A stretch of DNA of 64,000 nt from contig NZ_CP051884.1 of NCBI RefSeq assembly GCF_012931845.1, positions 3,286,001 to 3,350,000 of the forward strand. The letters are read 5' to 3'. This stretch comes from Cellulomonas taurus. Lineage in GTDB: Bacteria > Actinomycetota > Actinomycetes > Actinomycetales > Cellulomonadaceae. How positions within the stretch are numbered: the first letter of the stretch is position 1; every line of letters begins with the position of its first letter. The notes under the pieces were generated by a model, which worked only from the letters and a program-made list of their open reading frames with translations, did not search any database and was not told where the DNA came from. The position numbers and the translations under genes were made by a program. Positions 8,280 through 17,257 of the stretch are shown piece by piece.

Positions 8280-8693
8280 TCAGCCCTTGTCGTTGGCCTT
8301 GGGGGCGGCACCCTCGTTCGAGGCTGCCGCCTCCTCGGCGTGCTGGACGGCCCGCTCCTGCGCCTCGGTGAGCTCGTCCACCACCAGCAGGTCGTCGCGC
8401 ACCTTCCCGGTGCGGTAACCGGCCCGGCCCACCAGGTGGGCGGCCACCGGCGCGGTGAGCATCTGGAACAGCGCGACCAGCACCAGCGCCCAGACCGCTG
8501 ACCCGTCCCGCAGCCGCAGCGACAAGCCGACCAGCACCAGCACCAGGCCCAGTACCTGCGGCTTGGTCCCGGCGTGCATCCGGGACAGCAGGTCGGGGAA
8601 CCGGAGCACGCCGACCCCGGCCGCGAAGGCGAGGGCGGCGCCGCCGAGCAGGAAGATGGCGGAGGCGACGTCCGCGATGGCGTCCCAGTTCAT
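8280..8693 (-). CDS. mrpG: Mrp Na+/H+ antiporter subunit G
   Basis: 137 aa. The first ~95 residues are the MnhG/PhaG domain with three membrane helices and the family stretch GVLRFPDLLSRMHAGTKPQ. A hydrophilic, Glu/Ala-rich tail follows. It is the last gene of the Mrp operon; its ATG shares one base with the mrpF stop (TGATG). MrpG is a small subunit of the multi-subunit complex that exchanges Na+ for H+ across the membrane and supports alkali and salt tolerance. The charged tail is longer than in typical MrpG. Confidence 0.93.
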   Translation of the reverse strand: MNWDAIADVASAIFLLGGAALAFAAGVGVLRFPDLLSRMHAGTKPQVLGLVLVLVGLSLRLRDGSAVWALVLVALFQMLTAPVAAHLVGRAGYRTGKVRDDLLVVDELTEAQERAVQHAEEAAASNEGAAPKANDKG

Positions 8694-9097
8694 CAGTGCC
8701 CCTCCGGGTGGTCCTTGGCGACGTGCTCGGCGTCCTTGGCCCGGCGGGCGCGGCGTTCGGCCTCCGCCTCTTCCTCGGCCTTGATCCGTTCGGCCTCCTC
8801 GGCGGCGATCTCCTCGCGAGTACGGACCCGGCCCTCGCCCTCCGGCTCCACCGAGGCGAAGCGGGAGATGGTCACCGAGCCGATGAAGCCGACCAGGGAG
8901 AGCACCACGAGGATCGGCACCACGTCGGCCCGGCGGTCCACCGCGGCGTAGAGGGCGATCGCGGCGACCAGGACGCTGACCACGATGTCGAGGGCGATGG
9001 TCCGGTCCAGCATGGACGGACCCTTCTCGGCGCGGATCAGCGCCATCGCCCCGGCCGCAGCCAGCAGGACGGCGCTGACGATCACGACGACGGTCAT
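8693..9097 (-). CDS. mrpF: Mrp Na+/H+ antiporter subunit F
   Basis: 134 aa. Three membrane helices carry the MnhF stretch RAEKGPSMLDRTIALDIV (family GPT..DRvvAlD). The last ~45 residues form a highly charged Glu/Arg/Ala helix (EEIAAEEAERIKAEEEAEAE) likely to be coiled coil, which typical MrpF proteins lack. The start overlaps mrpE as ATGA, and the stop is shared with the mrpG start. It is a small hydrophobic subunit of the Mrp complex. Confidence 0.93.
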   Translation of the reverse strand: MTVVVIVSAVLLAAAGAMALIRAEKGPSMLDRTIALDIVVSVLVAAIALYAAVDRRADVVPILVVLSLVGFIGSVTISRFASVEPEGEGRVRTREEIAAEEAERIKAEEEAEAERRARRAKDAEHVAKDHPEGH

Positions 9098-9666
9098 GCC
9101 GCCACCTCCTGACGACGGCGCCGATGCGGTTCCAGTCCCGCCTCGCGCAGCTCGGTGTCCGAGGCGAGCGCCCGGAGCACCCGCTCCTCCTGGTCGAGGA
9201 CGACCTTACGGGCTGCCTCGATGCCACCGACCTGGTCGACGTCCAGGACGTGCAGGAAGAGCTTGCCGGTCAGGCGGTGCGCCTCGACCACCAGCGATCC
9301 GGGCACCAGCGAACACAGCTCGGCGGTGATGGTCAGGTACAGGTCGGAGTGCGACCGCAGCTGCACGCCGATCACCGCGCCGTGCGGGGTGTGCCGGGGG
9401 CGCAGCGCCACCCAGGACACCTCGAACGAGGCCTTGAACAGGTCCCAGACGAACCGGCTGACCAGGACGACCACCCCCCAGGGGTGCACGCGGCCGTGGA
9501 AGTCGACCGGGGTCATCCGCAGCAGGCCGGTGACCGCGACCGCGATCAGCAGCCCGGCGATCACATTGCCCCAGCTCAGCGAACCCCAGAGCAGCACCCA
9601 CACCACGGTCAGCCACGCGATCGTGGGCCACTGACGCAGCAGGCTCGGCTTCGGCTTGCGGCTCAT
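9094..9666 (-). CDS. mrpE: Mrp Na+/H+ antiporter subunit E
   Basis: 190 aa with two or three N-terminal membrane helices and a soluble C-terminal domain. The stretches VHPWGVVVLVSRFVWDLFKAS, LCSLVPGSLVVEA and LFLHVLDVD are diagnostic of the MnhE family. It overlaps mrpD and mrpF by four bases on each side. In the family this subunit is needed for complex assembly rather than for the ion path itself. Confidence 0.93.
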   Translation of the reverse strand: MSRKPKPSLLRQWPTIAWLTVVWVLLWGSLSWGNVIAGLLIAVAVTGLLRMTPVDFHGRVHPWGVVVLVSRFVWDLFKASFEVSWVALRPRHTPHGAVIGVQLRSHSDLYLTITAELCSLVPGSLVVEAHRLTGKLFLHVLDVDQVGGIEAARKVVLDQEERVLRALASDTELREAGLEPHRRRRQEVAA

Positions 9667-11255
9667 GGCGTCCCCTCCGGGTCGGGTGTGAACGTCGGGG
9701 ACGGCAGCGACGACGGACCGGCCGACCGGGCGACCTCGGCGGAGTCACCCTCACCGCGCTCGCCGTTGGGCAGCACCGCCTCGACGTACTGCCGGTCGGT
9801 GAGCGCCTCGGCGGCCCGGTCCGCGTAGCCGTAGAGCGGCCCGGCGAACACGGTCAGCGCCAGGCCGAAGACCACCAGCGCGCCCGCCGACCCGACCATG
9901 CCCCGCGGCAGGGTGGTGTCCGGCAGCGGCGCGGGCGGGTTCTGCCAGAACGCCTTGTTCCACGCCTTGATCAGCGCGTACAGGGTGAGCAGTGAGGTGA
10001 CCACCCCGCCGACCACCAGGGTGATCGCCAGCGGGGTGCCGAGCTGGGTGCCCGCCTGCATCAGGCCCACCTTGCCCAGGAAGCCGGACAGCGGCGGGAT
10101 GCCGGCCAGGTTCATCGCCGGGATGAAGAACATCACCGCGAGCAGGGGGGCCGCCTTGGCCAGACCGCCCAGCTCGTCCAGCGAGGTCGTCCCGCCGCGG
10201 CGCTCGATCAGGCCGGAGATCAGGAACAGCGTGGTCTGCACCGTGATGTGGTGGGCCACGTAGTAGATCGCCGCCGACCACCCGGTCTGGGTGCCCAGCG
10301 CGATGCCGAAGATCATGTACCCGATGTGGCTGACCAGGGTGAAGGACAGCAGTCGTTTGATGTCGTCCTGCGCCACGGCGCCGAGGATGCCCACCACCAT
10401 CGTGGCCAGCGCCGCCCACATCAGCACGTCGTTCAGTCGTCCGTCCGGGAACAGCAGGGTCTGCACCCGGATGATGGCGTAGACGCCGACCTTGGTCAGC
10501 AACCCGGCGAACACCGCGGTGACCGGCGCCGGGGCGGTCGGGTAGGAGTCGGGCAGCCAGGCGGACAGCGGGAAGATCGCCGCCTTGATCCCGAAGGCCA
10601 GCAGCAACAGGATCTGCAGCAGCAGCCGGACCCCGGAGTCGATCTCCGGCAGTCGTTCGGCCAGCTGGGCCAGGTTCACCGTGCCGGTGGCCGCGTAGAT
10701 CATCGCGATGGCGATCAGGAACAGCACCGACGACAGCAGCGCGACCGCCACGTAGACGCTGCCCGCGCGGATCCGCTCGCCGGTGCCGCCCATGGTGAGC
10801 AGCACGTAGGAGGCGAACAGCAGGATCTCGAAGCCGACGTAGATGTTGAACAGGTCGCCGGAGAGGAAGGCGTTCGCCACCCCGGCGGTCAGGATCAGGT
10901 ACGTCGGGTGGTAGATGGACACCGGGGCTGCCTCGTCACCGTCGGCCTCACCCTGGGCCAGCGAGTACAGCTGGACGCAGAGCGTGACGGCGGCGGAGAC
11001 GGTCAGCATCAGCGCGCTGAGCCGGTCGGCGACCAGGTCGATGCCGACCGGGGCCGCCCAGTTGCCGATGTCGACCACCACCGGGCCGGAGTCGGCGGCG
11101 ACCAGCAGCACCGCCGCGACGACCAGCACGATGCTGAGCGCCACCACGGAGATGATCCGTTGCAGCCGGGGTCGGCGGTAGAGCGCCAGGGCCAGTCCGG
11201 CACCGAACAGCGGCACGACCACCGGCAGCGGCACCAACCAGGAGAACTCGCTCAT
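9663..11255 (-). CDS. mrpD: Mrp Na+/H+ antiporter subunit D (NuoM/N-like)
   Basis: 530 aa with about fourteen membrane helices, homologous to proton-pumping subunits of complex I. Visible signatures are IYVGFEILLFASYVLL (key Glu in TM5), the broken helix region FGIKAAIFPLSAWLPDSYPTAPAPV with its Lys, and DIKRLLSFTLVSHIGYM. The reading frame stays open much further upstream, but ATG 11255 overlaps the mrpC stop as ATGA and fits the family N terminus (SEFSWLVPLPVVVPL). A ~45-residue Pro/Ser-rich hydrophilic tail ends the protein. Confidence 0.95.
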   Translation of the reverse strand: MSEFSWLVPLPVVVPLFGAGLALALYRRPRLQRIISVVALSIVLVVAAVLLVAADSGPVVVDIGNWAAPVGIDLVADRLSALMLTVSAAVTLCVQLYSLAQGEADGDEAAPVSIYHPTYLILTAGVANAFLSGDLFNIYVGFEILLFASYVLLTMGGTGERIRAGSVYVAVALLSSVLFLIAIAMIYAATGTVNLAQLAERLPEIDSGVRLLLQILLLLAFGIKAAIFPLSAWLPDSYPTAPAPVTAVFAGLLTKVGVYAIIRVQTLLFPDGRLNDVLMWAALATMVVGILGAVAQDDIKRLLSFTLVSHIGYMIFGIALGTQTGWSAAIYYVAHHITVQTTLFLISGLIERRGGTTSLDELGGLAKAAPLLAVMFFIPAMNLAGIPPLSGFLGKVGLMQAGTQLGTPLAITLVVGGVVTSLLTLYALIKAWNKAFWQNPPAPLPDTTLPRGMVGSAGALVVFGLALTVFAGPLYGYADRAAEALTDRQYVEAVLPNGERGEGDSAEVARSAGPSSLPSPTFTPDPEGTP

Positions 11256-11767
11256 GCGTGGTCCACCTCGTTGTCCGCCGTCGGGCCCGCCGCGGTTCCG
11301 GCTTCGCTGTCGTCGGTCTCGTCGCGGGTCTCGGCTGCCTGCTCGTCCAGGGTGTCGATGGTGTCCTCGGTGTCGGCGTCGTCGAAGGCCCGCTCGTCGC
11401 GGGCTGCCAGGCGGGCGATACGGCGGTCCTCGATGTCGTCCTGGACCTCGTCGTGGCGGTGCAGCTGCCAGGACCGGTACGCCATGGCCAGCACGAAGGC
11501 CGTGGTGGCCAGCGTGATGACGATGGCGGTCAGCACCATGGCCTGCGGCAGCGGATCGGCCTGTTCCTCCACCGGGGCGTCCCCGACGATCGGCGGGCGA
11601 CCGGCGCGGCCCCCGGCGATCAGGAACAGCAGGTTCGCGGCGTTGCCCAGCAGGATCACGCCGATCAGCACCCGGGTGAGCGAGCGCTCCAGCAGCAGGT
11701 ACACCCCGGCGGTGACCAGCACGACGATCACGGCGACCAGGACCAGGTTCGGGCTCATGTCGATCAT
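11252..11767 (-). CDS. mrpC: Mrp Na+/H+ antiporter subunit C (NuoK-like)
   Basis: 171 aa. The first ~105 residues contain three helices with the MnhC/NuoK stretches LIGVILLGNAANLLFL and DPLPQAMVLTAIVITLATTAF. The remaining ~65 residues are very acidic (repeated DE/TD/EA), longer than in usual MrpC proteins (~115 aa). ATG 11767 overlaps the mrpAB stop as ATGA; an in-frame ATG at 11758 is an alternative start. It is part of the antiporter's ion-conducting module. Confidence 0.93.
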   Translation of the reverse strand: MIDMSPNLVLVAVIVVLVTAGVYLLLERSLTRVLIGVILLGNAANLLFLIAGGRAGRPPIVGDAPVEEQADPLPQAMVLTAIVITLATTAFVLAMAYRSWQLHRHDEVQDDIEDRRIARLAARDERAFDDADTEDTIDTLDEQAAETRDETDDSEAGTAAGPTADNEVDHA

Positions 11768-14700
11768 GCGTCACCTCCGGTCGGTCGGTTGTGCGTGGCG
11801 GCGGCGCCGCGGATCGCGGCGAAGGGGTCCTTCACCGGTTCGCCGGGTTCGGCGTCACCACCGACGACCAGCTCGTAGCCCTCACCGGCCGCCTCGGCCT
11901 GCCGGTCCAGCTCGGCGCCCAGGCTGCGCAGGATGTCCAGCACCAGCCCGACCACGACCAGGTACACGCCGATGTCGAAGAACAGCGAGGTGACCAGGTG
12001 GATGTCACCGATCAGCGGCAGGTGCAGGTCGATGATCCAGGACTGGAGCACCGAGCCACCGGCCAGCAGCGCGACCAGCCCGACACCCGCGGACAGGAAC
12101 AGCCCCGACCCGAGCAGCAGACCCGGTTGCACCGGAGCGGCCTCGCCCAGCTCGTACCGGCCACCGGCCAGGTACCGCACGATCAGCGCGATGCCGGTGA
12201 CCAGACCGGCGGCGAAGCCACCGCCCGGGTTGTTGTGCCCGGAGAACAGCAGGAACAACGAGTACACGATCATGGTGTGGAACAGCAGCCGGACCACGAC
12301 CTCGAACACCACCGAGCGGCGCTGGGGTGCCAGGGTCCGCGCCGAGCGCAGCCACTCCCGCGGCTGGTAGGCGGCCCGGCGGCTCTCCGAGATCGGCAGG
12401 TTGCGCACGGCGCTCTGCGGGTCGCTGGACCCGGTGCCGGTCCAGACCTGGCGGGTCTCGGATGCCTCACCGGCGCGGTAGATCGCGCCGGAGCGGCGCC
12501 GCAGGAACACCAGCGAGGCGACACCGGTCGCCGCGACCAGCAGCACCGAGATCTCGCCCATGGTGTCCCAGGCGCGGATGTCGACCAGGGTCACGTTGAC
12601 GATGTTCTTGCCGCCGCCGAACTCGTAGGCCTCGGCGGCGAAGTCCACCGACACCGGGCTGTGCACCCGCGCGCCCGGCACCACCAGCGCCAGTCCGCCG
12701 ACGGTCAGTCCCGCCGCGAGGCCGATCGCCAGCCGCACCCAGCGCGAGCTGGTCCGCGGCCGATCGGAGAAGTACGGCGGCAGGCGGCGCATCACCAGCA
12801 CGAAGACCACCAGGGTCAGCGTCTCGGTGAGCACCTGGGTCAACGCCAGGTCCGGCGCACCCTGCAGCAGGAACAGGGCGGCGACGCCGTAGCCCGCCAC
12901 ACCCAGCAGGATCACGGCCTTGAGCCGGCGACGAGCGCGGGCCACCAGGATCGCCGCCAGGGCGATGAACAGGCCGAAGACCACCTGCGCGGGCTCGTCC
13001 CACCGCACGGTGTCCTTCGGCAGCGAGGTGAGCCGCAGCATCGGGATGCCGACGCCGAGCACGAAGACCACCAGGATCGACCCGAGGTACAGCGGCAGCG
13101 AACCGCGCTGGGTCTGGGCGGTGACGTCGGCGGCGAGGTCGTCCAGTCGGCGCATCAGGCGGCGGTACATCCGGTCCGCCTCCGGCACCCGGGGCAGTGC
13201 CGCCTGGAACTGCTCGACCAGGCTGCGGCGCCAGAACATCAGGGCGCCCGAGCCGAGCACGGCGATGGTGACCAGCACCGGCAGCCCGAAGCCGCCCCAC
13301 AGCGTGAGGTGCCCGGCCTCGCCGATCGGGTACTGGTCAGCGTGCGGGGCCAGCAGTTCCTCGCCGAAGTGCGGCACCAGCGCCACGACCACACCGAGCA
13401 GCGCCAGCAGCATCGCGGGCCAGACCAGGACCAGCGACGGGCGACCCACCGGCGCGGGCTCCTCCAGCAGCTCCTTCGGGTCGGTGGTCTCCGGCACCGG
13501 CAGCCGGGCCTCGGCGGCGGTGATCATCCGCACCTTGGCGACCGACATCACCGGCTTGGTGGCGAACGCACCCCACCAGAGCCGCAGACCGTAGGCCACG
13601 GTGAGCGCGGAGCCGATCGCGACGCCGACCAGCACGACCATGCCGAGGGGGTCGGCGTCGTGGGCCAGCGCTTCGAGGGCCGCCTCCTTGCCGACGTACC
13701 CGGCGAAGGGGGGCAGGCCGATCATCGACGCGGTGGCCAGGCCACCGGCCCAGGCGGTGAGCGGCAGCGCGCGGCCCACCCCGGACAGCCGTCGCAGGTC
13801 GCGGGTGCCGGTGGCGGCGTCGACCACGCCCACCACCAGGAACAGCGCCGCCTTGAACATCGCGTGCGCACCGAGCATCGCCAGCCCAGCCAGGGCGGTC
13901 GCGCGGGTGCCGTAGCCGACCAGCAGCACGATCAGACCGAGCTGGCTCACGGTCCCGAAGGCCAGGATCAGCTTGAGGTCGTGCTGGCGCAGCGCCCGGT
14001 AGCCGCCGAGCAGCAGCGTGCCCAGCCCCAGGATCACGATGAACCAGCGCCACACGGTCAGCTCGGAGTACGCCGGGGCGAACCGGGCGACCAGGTACAC
14101 ACCGGCCTTCACCATCGCGGCGGCGTGCAGGTAGGCGCTGGTCGGGGTCGGCGCAGCCATCGCGGCGGGCAGCCAGAAGTGGGTGGGGATCAGCGCGGAC
14201 TTGGTCGCGGCACCGATCAGCAGGCAGACCACCCCGGCGGTGACCAGCGCCGAGTGCGGCGGGTCCGCCAACGTCGCGGAGAGGCTGTAGGTGCCCGCCG
14301 CCTCGCCGATGAAGATGACGCCGACCAGCATCGCCAAACCACCGGCGGTGGTGACCACGATGGCCTGCATCGCGGCCCGACGGGACGCCTTGCGCTCGTG
14401 GTAGTGGCCGATCAGCAGGTAGGAGAAGACCGTGGTCAGCTCCCAGAACACGAACAGCAGCAGGGTGTTGTCCGCGGTGACCAGGCCGAACATCGCCCCG
14501 GCGAAGGCGGTGAGCACACCGCTGAACCGGCCGAGGGCGGAGGCGTGCTCCTTGAAGTACGCCGAGCAGTAGATCAGGACGACAGCACCGACACCGCCGA
14601 CCAGCAGGCTCATCAGCCAGCTGAGGGTGTCCATCCGGAAGCTGAGGTCGAGTCCGAGTGCGGGGATCCAGGCGACGGTCTGGGTCGGGCTACGACCCTC

Positions 14701-14847
14701 CATCACCGCCTGGGTCATGCTCAGCGCCCACACCGTCACGGCGGCGGGCGCGAGCGCCAGCACCCAGAACGCTTTGCGGCCGATCCATGCCACGAGGGCA
14801 GGGGCCGCCAGGGCAGCGACGAGGTGCAGCGTGAGGAGTTGCAGCAA
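11764..14847 (-). CDS. mrpA: Mrp Na+/H+ antiporter subunit A fused to subunit B
   Basis: 1027 aa. The N-terminal ~500 residues are NuoL-like (LLFVFWELTTVFSYLLIGHY, SALIPTHFWLPAAMAAPTPTSAYLH). A middle region carries the MrpA-specific DUF4040 stretch (QGAPDLALTQVLTETLTL), and the last ~200 residues contain the MrpB domain (SLFLLFSGHNNPGGGFAAGL), as is usual for actinobacteria. The start is TTG at 14847 with GGAG seven bases upstream; no in-frame ATG or GTG fits the family N terminus better. It is the first gene of the six-gene Mrp operon and supplies the main ion-translocating subunit. Confidence 0.95.
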   Translation of the reverse strand: MLQLLTLHLVAALAAPALVAWIGRKAFWVLALAPAAVTVWALSMTQAVMEGRSPTQTVAWIPALGLDLSFRMDTLSWLMSLLVGGVGAVVLIYCSAYFKEHASALGRFSGVLTAFAGAMFGLVTADNTLLLFVFWELTTVFSYLLIGHYHERKASRRAAMQAIVVTTAGGLAMLVGVIFIGEAAGTYSLSATLADPPHSALVTAGVVCLLIGAATKSALIPTHFWLPAAMAAPTPTSAYLHAAAMVKAGVYLVARFAPAYSELTVWRWFIVILGLGTLLLGGYRALRQHDLKLILAFGTVSQLGLIVLLVGYGTRATALAGLAMLGAHAMFKAALFLVVGVVDAATGTRDLRRLSGVGRALPLTAWAGGLATASMIGLPPFAGYVGKEAALEALAHDADPLGMVVLVGVAIGSALTVAYGLRLWWGAFATKPVMSVAKVRMITAAEARLPVPETTDPKELLEEPAPVGRPSLVLVWPAMLLALLGVVVALVPHFGEELLAPHADQYPIGEAGHLTLWGGFGLPVLVTIAVLGSGALMFWRRSLVEQFQAALPRVPEADRMYRRLMRRLDDLAADVTAQTQRGSLPLYLGSILVVFVLGVGIPMLRLTSLPKDTVRWDEPAQVVFGLFIALAAILVARARRRLKAVILLGVAGYGVAALFLLQGAPDLALTQVLTETLTLVVFVLVMRRLPPYFSDRPRTSSRWVRLAIGLAAGLTVGGLALVVPGARVHSPVSVDFAAEAYEFGGGKNIVNVTLVDIRAWDTMGEISVLLVAATGVASLVFLRRRSGAIYRAGEASETRQVWTGTGSSDPQSAVRNLPISESRRAAYQPREWLRSARTLAPQRRSVVFEVVVRLLFHTMIVYSLFLLFSGHNNPGGGFAAGLVTGIALIVRYLAGGRYELGEAAPVQPGLLLGSGLFLSAGVGLVALLAGGSVLQSWIIDLHLPLIGDIHLVTSLFFDIGVYLVVVGLVLDILRSLGAELDRQAEAAGEGYELVVGGDAEPGEPVKDPFAAIRGAAATHNRPTGGDA

Positions 14848-15013
14848 ACGTCCGCTCCGTCCGGTCGTGGGGCGGGTGGGGGACTTCAGTTGTCAGGCGG
14901 AGGGTACGACGACGCACGGCAACGCAGGGCGTCGTCGTGGTCAAGGGATCCCCACCAGCCTACCAACTGGGTCCTAGGTCCGCCGGTCCTGTTCACCCTC
15001 GGCGTGACCGGAC

Positions 15014-15019
15014 TAGCCT
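15014..15019 (+). promoter_or_regulatory. -10 element of a leaderless promoter for the Fe-S oxidoreductase gene
   Basis: TAGCCT followed by six bases and then the GTG start at 15026; no Shine-Dalgarno is present. The 178-bp gap back to mrpA on the opposite strand must also hold the Mrp promoter, which I cannot place. Confidence 0.5.
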
Positions 15020-15025
15020 CGTGCG

Positions 15026-17164
15026 GTGACCCTCCTGCGCCTGACCTGCCTCGTCGCGGTGCTCGTCGGCACCGTCGTCGGGGTCGCGGTGTTCGTCCGA
15101 GGTGCCGCCCGGCTCACCCGCGCGATCACGATGGGGCGCCCGGCGCCCGGGCGCTCGGGCCCGGTCGGACGGCGGGTCGGTCTGGTGCTGCGCGAGATGC
15201 TCGGCCACGGCCGGTTCCAGCACTCGCCGGTGGTGAAGGTCGCGCACTGGACCGTGATGGTCTCCTTCCCGATCCTGTTCTTCACGCTGGTCACCGGCTA
15301 CGGCCAGATCCTCGACCCGACCTGGACGCTGCCGGTGCTCGGGCACCTGCTGCCCTGGGAGTGGCTCACCGAGGCCATCGCCTGGCTGTCGCTGGCCGGG
15401 ATCCTGGCGCTGATCGCGGTCCGGGTGCGGCTGAGTCGACGGTCGTCCTCGCGCTTCTCGGGCTCGAACCAGGCACAGGCGGCCGTGGTCGAGGGCACCG
15501 TGCTGGCCGTGGTGCTCGCCGTGCTGCTGCTGCGCGGGCTGGAGCACCGGCTCGGCGGCGGATCGGTGTGGCACTTCCCGACCACCGCGTGGATCGGCGA
15601 CCTGTTCACCGGGGTGAGCACCGGGACGGTCGAGACACTGGTCGTGCTCTGCGCCACGGTGAAGATCCTGGTGTCGATGAGCTGGTTCGTCGTCGTCGGC
15701 AGTCAACCCACGATGGGCATCGCCTGGCACCGGTTCCTGGCCGTGGTGAACATCTACGCCCGGCGCTACGACGACGGCCGCCCGGCGCTGGGCCCGCTGC
15801 TGCCGGTCCGGGTCGACGACGCCGACCTGGACGTGGCGGCGCTGGAGTCGTTGCCGGAGGACGCCCGGCTCGGAGTCCGCGCGGTCGAGGACCTGAGCTG
15901 GAAGCAGCTGCTGGACGTGGCGACCTGCACCGAGTGCGGCCGCTGCCAGGACCAGTGCCCGGCCTGGGCCACCGGTAAACCGCTGTCGCCGAAGCGGGTG
16001 GTGATGGCCCTGCGCGACCAGGCGGCGGCGACCGCCCCCTACCTGACCGCGACCGGGACCGGGACCGACGACACCGCGTCCGGGCACGTGGACGTCGACC
16101 TGGTCGCCTCCGGGGTGATCGACGCCGACGCGCTCTGGGCCTGCACCACCTGCGGAGCGTGCGTCCAGCAGTGCCCGGTGGACATCGAGCACGTCGACAC
16201 CATCGTCGACATCCGGCGCTACCAGACCCTGATGGAGTCGGCGTTCCCGGCGGAACTGGCCGGGACGTTCACCAAGCTGGAGCGTCGGGGCAACCCGTGG
16301 GGGCTGCCGGCGCGACAACGGCTGAGGTGGGCGGCGGGGCTCGACTTCGAGGTGCCGGTGATCGGCGCCGACCTGGAGTCGGCGGAGGAGGTCGACTACC
16401 TGTTCTGGGTCGGCTGCGCGGGGTCCTTCGAGGAGAAGGCGATGCGGACCACCCGGGCGGTGGCCGAACTGCTGCACGCCGCCGGGGTGTCCTTCGCGGT
16501 GCTCGGCGAGGGCGAGGGCTGCACCGGTGACCCGGCGCGGCGGGCGGGCAACGAGGTGCTGTTCCAGATGCTCGCGGCGGGCAACGTCGAGACGCTGAAC
16601 GCCGCCCGGGCGCAGGCAGTCGTGGTCACCTGCGCACACTGCTTCAACACGCTGTCCCGGGAGTACCCGCAGCTGGGCGGGCACTACGACGTGGTGCACC
16701 ACACCGAGCTGCTGAACCGGCTGGTGGCGGAGGGGCGGCTGGTGCCGGTCGAGCCTGCTGCGGCGGTTGTCGCGGGGCCGGGTGGCGTGGCGGACCCGGG
16801 GGCCGTGGTGACCTACCACGACCCCTGCTACCTGGGCCGCCACAACCAGATCTACTCCCCGCCCCGGGAACTGCTGGCCGCCGCCGGGGTCCAGGTCACC
16901 GAGATGCCCCGCACCCGGGAACAGTCCTTCTGCTGCGGGGCCGGTGGCGCGCGGATGTGGATCGAGGAGTCGATCGGCACCCGGATCGGCACCGCCCGCG
17001 CGCAAGAGGCGATCGACACCGGCGCCAGCGCCATCGCGACCGCGTGCCCGTTCTGCACCGTCATGCTCACCGACGGGGTCGCGGCCGCCGACCGCAGCGA
17101 CATCGGCGTCCCCGAGGTCGCGGACATCGCGGTGCTGCTGTCCGGCCGCCTGCGCGGGGCGTGA
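15026..17164 (+). CDS. Membrane (Fe-S) oxidoreductase, heterodisulfide-reductase/glycolate-oxidase-like
   Basis: 712 aa. The N-terminal ~240 residues have about five membrane helices resembling the NarI-type heme-binding region. Two 4Fe-4S ferredoxin motifs follow, CTECGRCQDQCP from Cys 301 and CTTCGACVQQCP from Cys 373. The C-terminal half holds two CCG-type domains, the last as SFCCGAGGARMW. This is the actinobacterial fusion of a membrane cytochrome-like part with an HdrD/GlpC-like part. It probably passes electrons between the quinone pool and a soluble partner; the donor is not known. No partner oxidase gene is adjacent. Confidence 0.88.
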   Translation: MTLLRLTCLVAVLVGTVVGVAVFVRGAARLTRAITMGRPAPGRSGPVGRRVGLVLREMLGHGRFQHSPVVKVAHWTVMVSFPILFFTLVTGYGQILDPTWTLPVLGHLLPWEWLTEAIAWLSLAGILALIAVRVRLSRRSSSRFSGSNQAQAAVVEGTVLAVVLAVLLLRGLEHRLGGGSVWHFPTTAWIGDLFTGVSTGTVETLVVLCATVKILVSMSWFVVVGSQPTMGIAWHRFLAVVNIYARRYDDGRPALGPLLPVRVDDADLDVAALESLPEDARLGVRAVEDLSWKQLLDVATCTECGRCQDQCPAWATGKPLSPKRVVMALRDQAAATAPYLTATGTGTDDTASGHVDVDLVASGVIDADALWACTTCGACVQQCPVDIEHVDTIVDIRRYQTLMESAFPAELAGTFTKLERRGNPWGLPARQRLRWAAGLDFEVPVIGADLESAEEVDYLFWVGCAGSFEEKAMRTTRAVAELLHAAGVSFAVLGEGEGCTGDPARRAGNEVLFQMLAAGNVETLNAARAQAVVVTCAHCFNTLSREYPQLGGHYDVVHHTELLNRLVAEGRLVPVEPAAAVVAGPGGVADPGAVVTYHDPCYLGRHNQIYSPPRELLAAAGVQVTEMPRTREQSFCCGAGGARMWIEESIGTRIGTARAQEAIDTGASAIATACPFCTVMLTDGVAAADRSDIGVPEVADIAVLLSGRLRGA

Positions 17165-17257
17165 ACGCGGCGCGCTCGCCCGAACGCTGTGTTCTACAGT
17201 CGCTGTGCGCTCCCTGAGCGTGCGCCCGAGACTCAGCCGCCCCTGGAAGGTTCCACC

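Noticed and set aside
7715-8311. Upstream extension of the thiamine-binding protein reading frame
   Set aside because: It runs through the riboswitch and into a gene on the other strand, whereas ATG 7714 has a strong Shine-Dalgarno and lipoprotein signal.
11791-15978. Very long open frame on the plus strand opposite mrpA
   Set aside because: It is antisense to the conserved mrpA coding sequence and encodes a Gln/His/Arg-rich protein with no family resemblance; typical of GC-rich shadow frames.
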